Source: Diorhabda sublineata | Taxonomy: Eukaryota > Arthropoda > Insecta > Coleoptera > Chrysomelidae | NCBI RefSeq assembly: GCF_026230105.1 | Contig: NC_079476.1 | Span: forward strand, 30,246,559-30,310,558 | Length of the DNA: 64,000 bases | Reading direction: 5' to 3' | In this document: positions 58,792 through 64,000 of the stretch, one piece after another | How the letters are laid out: every line of letters begins with the position of its first letter | Position numbering within the stretch: the stretch's first letter is position 1 | Made by a program: the position numbers and the translations under genes | The notes under the pieces: model-generated | Told to the model about the DNA's origin: nothing | Databases searched by the model: none | Seen by the model: only the letters and a program-made list of their open reading frames with translations

Positions 58792-59479
58792 CACATCTAT
58801 TTTTTAACTAGTATGTCATAATCATTTATGAATTGAGAATTGTCTGACGTGAAACATGGATAACAACGTATTAACGTCAAGCTTTTAAGTTGAGAGAATT
58901 ACAAAAAAAAATTCTCAAAATGTGAAAATTTACGTACGGTGATAATGTAATAACTCTGTAGACTGTTTACAAGTATCTATAAGCTATTTAAAAGTTTATA
59001 TGGGATGTGGAACTTTCAGGACCTTCTTCTCTTGAAGAAGTGAAAGTATACAAAAACTGAACTGAACCATTAGTTCCAAACAGCTGATTCGAGAGCTCAG
59101 CAAAGAAAAGGACCTCAAAAATTGGTCCTTTATTTATCGGGACATAATCTGAACACATCCGCCTTACGCTCTTTCCGAAAAAAATTTTTGACACCAATCC
59201 TGACATTGAGAAAGCCCCGACATACTAGATGAAACACACTTCATGAAGAGCTTCCAGTCACACCTTGTAGTTCTATTATTATCTACTAGTTCATTATAAA
59301 GTATTTTCGTTTGAGGTCTACTTCATTGCTTGCAGCGTTAAATTTTTTTCTTATAGATCTCCAGGGCTATTAGCGCTTAGAACAATATAATTAGCAATAA
59401 AGCAGTTTTCCCTCTCCAAATAATTGTCTACATAAAATGAACAATTTTTTTAACTCAAAATTTCTAATAATTTATTAGC

Positions 59480-59930
59480 ATTTATCATCATCATTCGGCT
59501 CATTTAATTCCACTGCTAGACATAAGCGTAATTGAATCTATCTGTGTCGTTTCTGTCCGCCATTCAACAAGCTTCTAGTATTCTTTCAACATTCTCGAAC
59601 AATCTCTTTAATAGACGCCCTCTACTGTGATGATTGTCCTGACGAGGTCTCCACTTCAATATCTTTTTTGCCCAAATCTAGCTACGTGGCAGGCCAGATC
59701 CATTTTAACTTTGTAATTTGCTCAATATTATCGGGAATACCTAGCATTTTGCGTTGTTCGTTATTAGGAACTTTGTCTTTAACAGAAAGGCCCAGTATCG
59801 AAATTCCCATTTTGCTCTATACAATGCGTATTTTATATCCAGATGTTTGTGAGCGTGAGGGTTTCTGCTCGGTAAGTAATTGCATTAACTTGTCTCTTCA
59901 TGCATATTGGGATATCTGATTGGAAGATAT
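59480..59930 (-). mobile_element. Non-LTR retrotransposon relic, C-terminal coding end and 3' tail (RTE/CR1-like)
   Basis: On the minus strand a frame reads SKMGISILGLSVKDKVPNNE and RKMLGIPDNIEQITKLKWIW, the thumb-to-tail pattern of RTE-like elements (R...LGI.D....I..LKW.W.GH), continues weakly, and ends in GATGATGATGATAAATG near 59485, the kind of short ATG-repeat tail these elements carry. Stops are present. The preserved tail end suggests a 5'-truncated insertion. Confidence 0.6.
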
Positions 59931-60428
59931 GCTTCAGTTTTCCAAATGCACCCCAGCACTTATAAAACATATATGAATTTAATCTAAAACAAGAATTATC
60001 AGAAATCAAATTTTACTTTTACCGAAAAGATTTATAAATTTTTTTGTATATAAGTTTCTATTGTGGAGGCTCCGGGGCTGCAGCTTCGCCTATACTCTTC
60101 TATACATTGGTTCCAGTTCAGAATAGTATGCGAGAAGTTTTAAAAATATTGTAGAACGAACTTCTTTGCCTTTAGATTTTGCCTTGCCATTATGTATCCC
60201 TCGGATTGTGACCTCCAAGTATATGTTAATGAAACGTATCGATATTCGAACTCTTTTTGGTTTAAGCTATATGTTATTGCTTTAGAATATTCATAAATCG
60301 AATGCCTTATCGAATCAACAAAGCCTAATGATTATGGTTATTGATAATCTTTTGTTCTGTAGATATGTTGAATGGTTGTTTTGGAGCATCTCTTGATTGG
60401 ATAGATATTGTGAATTCCGTTATTTATA

Positions 60429-60431
<3 letters not shown>

Positions 60432-60507
<76 letters not shown>
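60432..60507. repeat. (AT)n microsatellite, 76 bp
   Basis: Uninterrupted alternating A and T for about 38 dinucleotides. It creates long Tyr-Ile open frames in both strands that are not genes. Copy number is expected to be polymorphic. Confidence 0.98.
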
Positions 60508-60509
<2 letters not shown>

Positions 60510-60945
60510 AAAATATGTGTCCGAAAAGAAATTTTCAAAAAAACACGTTTTTGTTATTTCGAAAACTTTTCGTACAACCCTCGTACTGTATTCTGTTGTA
60601 TTCACGAGGTATTTGCCAAATCCGTATATTTCGTAACAATATTATCGGCATTATTTGATATCATGTGACATCCTGATATATTACCTTGTTAAAATATTTA
60701 TTATCGTCAGAATAGTGTCATTATCTTTTTAAGATTAGAATAATTACTCACATTACTAGAATATACAACAAAACGATGAGTAATTTATTTGATATATCGA
60801 TCTTTTTGTTATATGGGATGGCCTAAATTAAAACATAGGCGAATAATTTGTATTCGGATTAGTAAACTTAGGATATAAGCGAGTACGATAGTTATTATAA
60901 TTTGATATTAAACAAACCAAAAGACACGCTTTCATAGCATATGAA

Positions 60946-61205
60946 ACTAAAAAATAAATAAATTAAAGCACATCAAACAAGTTGAAAATAATTTTTAAAA
61001 CAAGTTTAAAACAATAATGAATGAAAAATACTAGATTATTGTGAAAAAAACGTGAGGCGCTTTGTTCCATATTTCTCGTACATCGAGGGCTCAACGATTT
61101 TATTTATTTTTTTTTTATTTTATTTATTTTATTATATTAAAAAAATTTACTTTTTAGTTTGAGGTGCTTTAAGAGCGTGTTTTAAACTATATTTATTATG
61201 TATAA
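60946..61205. repeat. Hairpin repeat (MITE-like), copy 2
   Basis: The left part contains AAAGCACATCAAACAAGTTG and the right part the inverse-type AGTTTGAGGTGCTTTAA with AAACTATATTTATTATG. The same words are seen at 25281-25401, so the two are probably copies of one family, this one with a longer, A/T-filled middle. Confidence 0.4.
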
Positions 61206-62518
61206 AAATAACAACGTCTGATAAATAATCGACAATTACTTTACCATCAAGTTTTAGCTACTACCGTCTATAATAAACTAAGAAAAAAATTAGGCAACTA
61301 CATTATGGGTATATGAAAACATTCGAAATCAAGCGCCAGTGGCGGAGGGATCAGAATTACGAGAATCTGTTATAAATTACGATCGATAATATTTGCTTAC
61401 GATTTACAATGGCTAATCTCTTTGCCTCACCCCTGATCCATTTATAAATGAAAACATTTGTTTCTCATCACGTCACATTCTAATAGGTTTACATATTCGG
61501 TTTCAATCTTGCGTAAGCCTTGCAGTACTAAGTCTTAGGCTTACAGTGGTAGGTCTTGGTCTTGCGGACCTGAAGATGGTTTTGGTCTTTTTTACAGAAC
61601 CAGGACCACTCTCGCTCATCACTATACAGTAGTTATTTACTAAATAATAAATAAAACTATTGGTAGAATTAAATAAAGAACTTAACATCTCTCAACTTTT
61701 TTATATAATTGAATCAAACAGATGAAAAATCGAATCCTCGCAATTTCTAATCAAATATTTCGTGGAAAGAACATAAAAATACTGTACAAAGTTTTTTCTG
61801 AAAACTTTTGAAACGAATTATTTATAATACTTCTGACAGTGAGCATAGACATCAGTCAAGATCTACTAATAATAATTCTTACAATAATATTTATTTATAT
61901 AATTTCACCATGTATAAAATAAAATGCTCCCAAACTTTCCGGAATCTTTAAACATAATATAAAGATAGTCTTCAGACAAAACCTCACAATCTGATCTGTC
62001 TTTACCAAATTTCAGAGATAAAATACCAACCAATAAATTTACTAACATAAATTCCTGTAAAAAATACATCGGTCACTCACTAATCGGATAACCTCTCACA
62101 AAAGTGAATAAATTTTACTCTGATAGATGCTCGTTTTCCGAACACGTTTTCTATGAAGGTCATTCTATGGATTATAATTCTGAAAAAGTTTTCAACAACT
62201 GAAAGTAACTACAAAAACTCCCGTTTTTAGGAAGAACATATATTGCTCAAAATAATCAATGTATTAAAAAAAATTAAATAGTCTTATGGACATCTTGTCG
62301 ATTTTGAAAAAAAATTTCTATCAAAAATTTAACGTCATCTTAACCTATAAAATTCAAATTCATTAATAACGACCTATAACCTATAAAATATTAAATGTTA
62401 TTCATAACATATAACCAATACACATTCACAGTGATGATAAAATTTGAAGTATTAAAAAAATAAATAAAATAGTTTTATACGCACACGCACGACAGAAACA
62501 AATGCACAATACCTTCAC
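61206..62518. other. MFSD14 intron 1, no gene seen
   Basis: AT-rich intron sequence. The frame at 61503-61688 (minus) has no recognisable motif. Confidence 0.35.
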
Positions 62519-62830
62519 AATTACTACTTCACAGTATAATTAAAATCCTTCTCCAACCGTATCGCTTCGATTACTCGACTCAACTGACTCACGTCGCGCC
62601 GTACTGGAATGTTTGCCGTATTCGCTCCACATTTTCTAGACTTGTGCTGGGTCCACTTTTATGCAATACTGATCCGGTGCTCATGAAGCTTGTGTGCCAT
62701 GCACGGATGGTGGGTCTCTTTGGAATTTTGTCCTGAAGTTCCGTTGAACCTGATTTCGATTCTATGAACCATGACACGCATTGAGCTATTGTGGTGTCCA
62801 CATCTTCACTTATAACTGTTCAGTCTATAG
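62519..62830 (-). mobile_element. mariner-like transposase N-terminal fragment (helix-turn-helix region)
   Basis: A minus frame reads CVSWFIESKSGSTELQDKIP, then RPTIRAWHTSFMSTGSVLHK and SLENVERIRQTFQYGAT. W..SF..TGSVL.K......S.ENVERIR.AFQ is the conserved N-terminal DNA-binding region of insect mariner-like elements. Nothing further of the transposase is visible. It lies about 510 bases upstream of MFSD14 exon 2. Confidence 0.65.
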
Positions 62831-63340
62831 AAAAAGTACTTTATTAGTTGCAGTAATATATGCAAAAGACAGAATATAAATATCTTGTTTCTGTTCGAAG
62901 TTATGAATTTTTGAAGTGGTAAAGATAAGTTTAGAACACCTTGTAATATTATACAGGGTGACTAGACGAAAATGACAAGTTATATTAGTGCAGTAGTTCA
63001 AAATATAATATAAATTTTCACTTGAAGGACACCTAAAATCGAGATTATTTATCAACAAACCATATAAAAAAGGTCTGCAAAGTAAAAAAAAATATATTAA
63101 GCGCTTCACTGTAAGTATGTTGTGGTAAACTTTTTTTCTGGTTTGTATAATGCTGGTCATTGTATACATTCGAATTTTCTAGATCTTTCTTCAATTCAAC
63201 AAATAACTTTTAGTGCAGACATTTTTCTCTTTCTTATACCTCACTATTAATAATCCAAAAGTTGTAAGTGATTTGTTATAGTATGTTCAACTTACTTATT
63301 TTTAAACCAGATCTAATAATATATTTTTTTTTTGTTTCAG

Positions 63341-63807
63341 ACTTCCGGAATTGGTCAACCTAGCTTGTACCATGCTTTGGTGGTTATTTTCCTGGAGTTT
63401 TTCGCCTGGGGTCTCTTGACTATGCCCCTCATATCAGTATTAAATGACACATTTCCAGACCACACATTCCTCATGAACGGCCTGATAATGGGCATTAAAG
63501 GCATACTTTCATTTTTAAGCGCTCCTTTAGTGGGAGCATTATCAGATGTATGTGGTCGCAAGTTATTTTTGCTCATCACAGTGTTTTTTACGTGTATACC
63601 TATACCTTTAATGACTATTAATACTTTTTGGTTTTTTGCCATGGTCAGTATTTCCGGTGTATTTGCAGTGACTTTTAGTGTTGTGTTTGCTTACGTGGCG
63701 GATGTAACCGACGAAAGAGAACGCTCATTAGCTTATGGCTTAGTTAGTGGTACATTTGCTGCCAGTATGGTCATTTCGCCGGCTTTAGGCGCCTATTTAA
63801 TGGAAAG
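63341..63807 (+). CDS. MFSD14: MFSD14/HIAT1 transporter, second coding exon; gene continues past the window
   Basis: TTTGTTTCAG ends at 63340 and a GTAAGA donor begins at 63808; the exon gives 155 codons plus two bases. It starts TSGIGQPSLYHALVVIFLEF, in which GIG.PS.YHA..VIFLEFFAWGL is the MFSD14 (hippocampus-abundant transcript 1) signature before membrane segment 1. Major-facilitator motif A follows between segments 2 and 3 (GALSDVCGRKLF), then ISGVFAVTFSVVFAYVADVT and SLAYGLVSGTFAASMVISPA, spanning about five membrane segments. The C-terminal half lies beyond 64000. MFSD14 proteins are orphan major-facilitator transporters of intracellular membranes with an undefined substrate. Bases 63808-64000 are the start of intron 2. 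Confidence 0.92.
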
Positions 63808-64000
63808 GTAAGAATGAAATATCAACTCCACGATTGCAACTATCCAACCACGCTAGACTCCCCCATCCCGTTTACCTCGCGAAAAAAGATGATGCAATAT
63901 GCACGTTATATTGCGCCACCCTGTACTAGATAGATAGATTCATAATTGCCGAAATTTTATTTAGATAATGTATTGAAAACATGATCGAGCATCTGACAGC

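Noticed and set aside
58988..59206. 72-codon minus frame beside the provirus as a host or viral gene
   Set aside because: Lies outside the LTR and target duplication, has no recognisable motif and no splice context.
60338..60658. Open frames with long Tyr-Ile repeats on both strands
   Set aside because: Produced by the (AT)n microsatellite at 60432-60507, not by selection for a protein.
62951..63918. ACAGGGTG near 62954 and CACCCTGTA near 63910 as possible inverted ends of a transposon enclosing MFSD14 exon 2
   Set aside because: Only about nine bases match, this word is common in insect repeats, and the enclosed exon is a conserved host gene part with intact splice sites.
1..64000. CRISPR arrays, bacterial operons, rRNA genes
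   Set aside because: No regularly spaced direct repeats, no ribosome-binding-site-driven gene strings and no rRNA-like sequence; introns and transposons show eukaryotic nuclear DNA.

Overview
The window looks like insect nuclear DNA. It is AT-rich, its genes are split by GT-AG introns, and the spaces between exons are filled with decayed insect-type transposons (mariner-like, hAT, pogo/Tigger, R1/Jockey- and RTE-like non-LTR elements, Ty3/gypsy). The transposon mix suggests a beetle or another holometabolous insect, but that is an inference. I could run no search; family names come from reading the translations.

Four conserved host genes are visible. (1) 272-1834, minus: trichoplein (TCHP), a coiled-coil centrosomal/keratin-binding protein. 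(2) 4444-10862, plus: BOP1, seven coding exons and a predicted 829 residues, a ribosome-biogenesis WD40 protein of the PeBoW complex. (3) 20705-32267, minus: a type I coronin, seven coding exons and a predicted 494 residues, an actin-binding WD40 protein. (4) Starting at 33424, plus: MFSD14/HIAT1, a major-facilitator membrane protein. Its short first coding exon (33424-33534) and second exon (63341-63807) are separated by a 29.8 kb intron, and the gene runs off the right end. TCHP and BOP1 are divergent, as are coronin and MFSD14, with 1.16 kb between the last two start codons.

The main accessory feature is a full-length, apparently intact endogenous retrovirus of the insect errantivirus type at 51236-58791 on the minus strand, inside MFSD14 intron 1 and antisense to it. 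It has 218-bp LTRs that look identical by eye, a 4-bp CACA target duplication, a primer binding site, a polypurine tract, and open gag, pol and env frames. The sequence also suggests its expression scheme: a canonical -1 slippery heptamer at the end of gag, a GTAAGT donor in the leader, and an acceptor one base before an env ATG that opens a good signal peptide.

Other mobile DNA includes a 377-bp hAT MITE with perfect 8-bp duplications (12195-12571); a 727-bp TTAA-flanked inverted-repeat element (13579-14305); a 2.5-kb hAT copy with a mariner-like fragment nested in it (22158-24635); a Tc1/mariner-superfamily element with a mutated catalytic Asp (34770-36166); and a 650-bp foldback element (39780-40428). 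An unclassified multi-domain transposon protein relic is split by a mariner relic (16776-17985), and a possible tail of the same family lies at 28262-28550. The remaining DNA, including long parts of the introns, shows nothing I can support as a gene.
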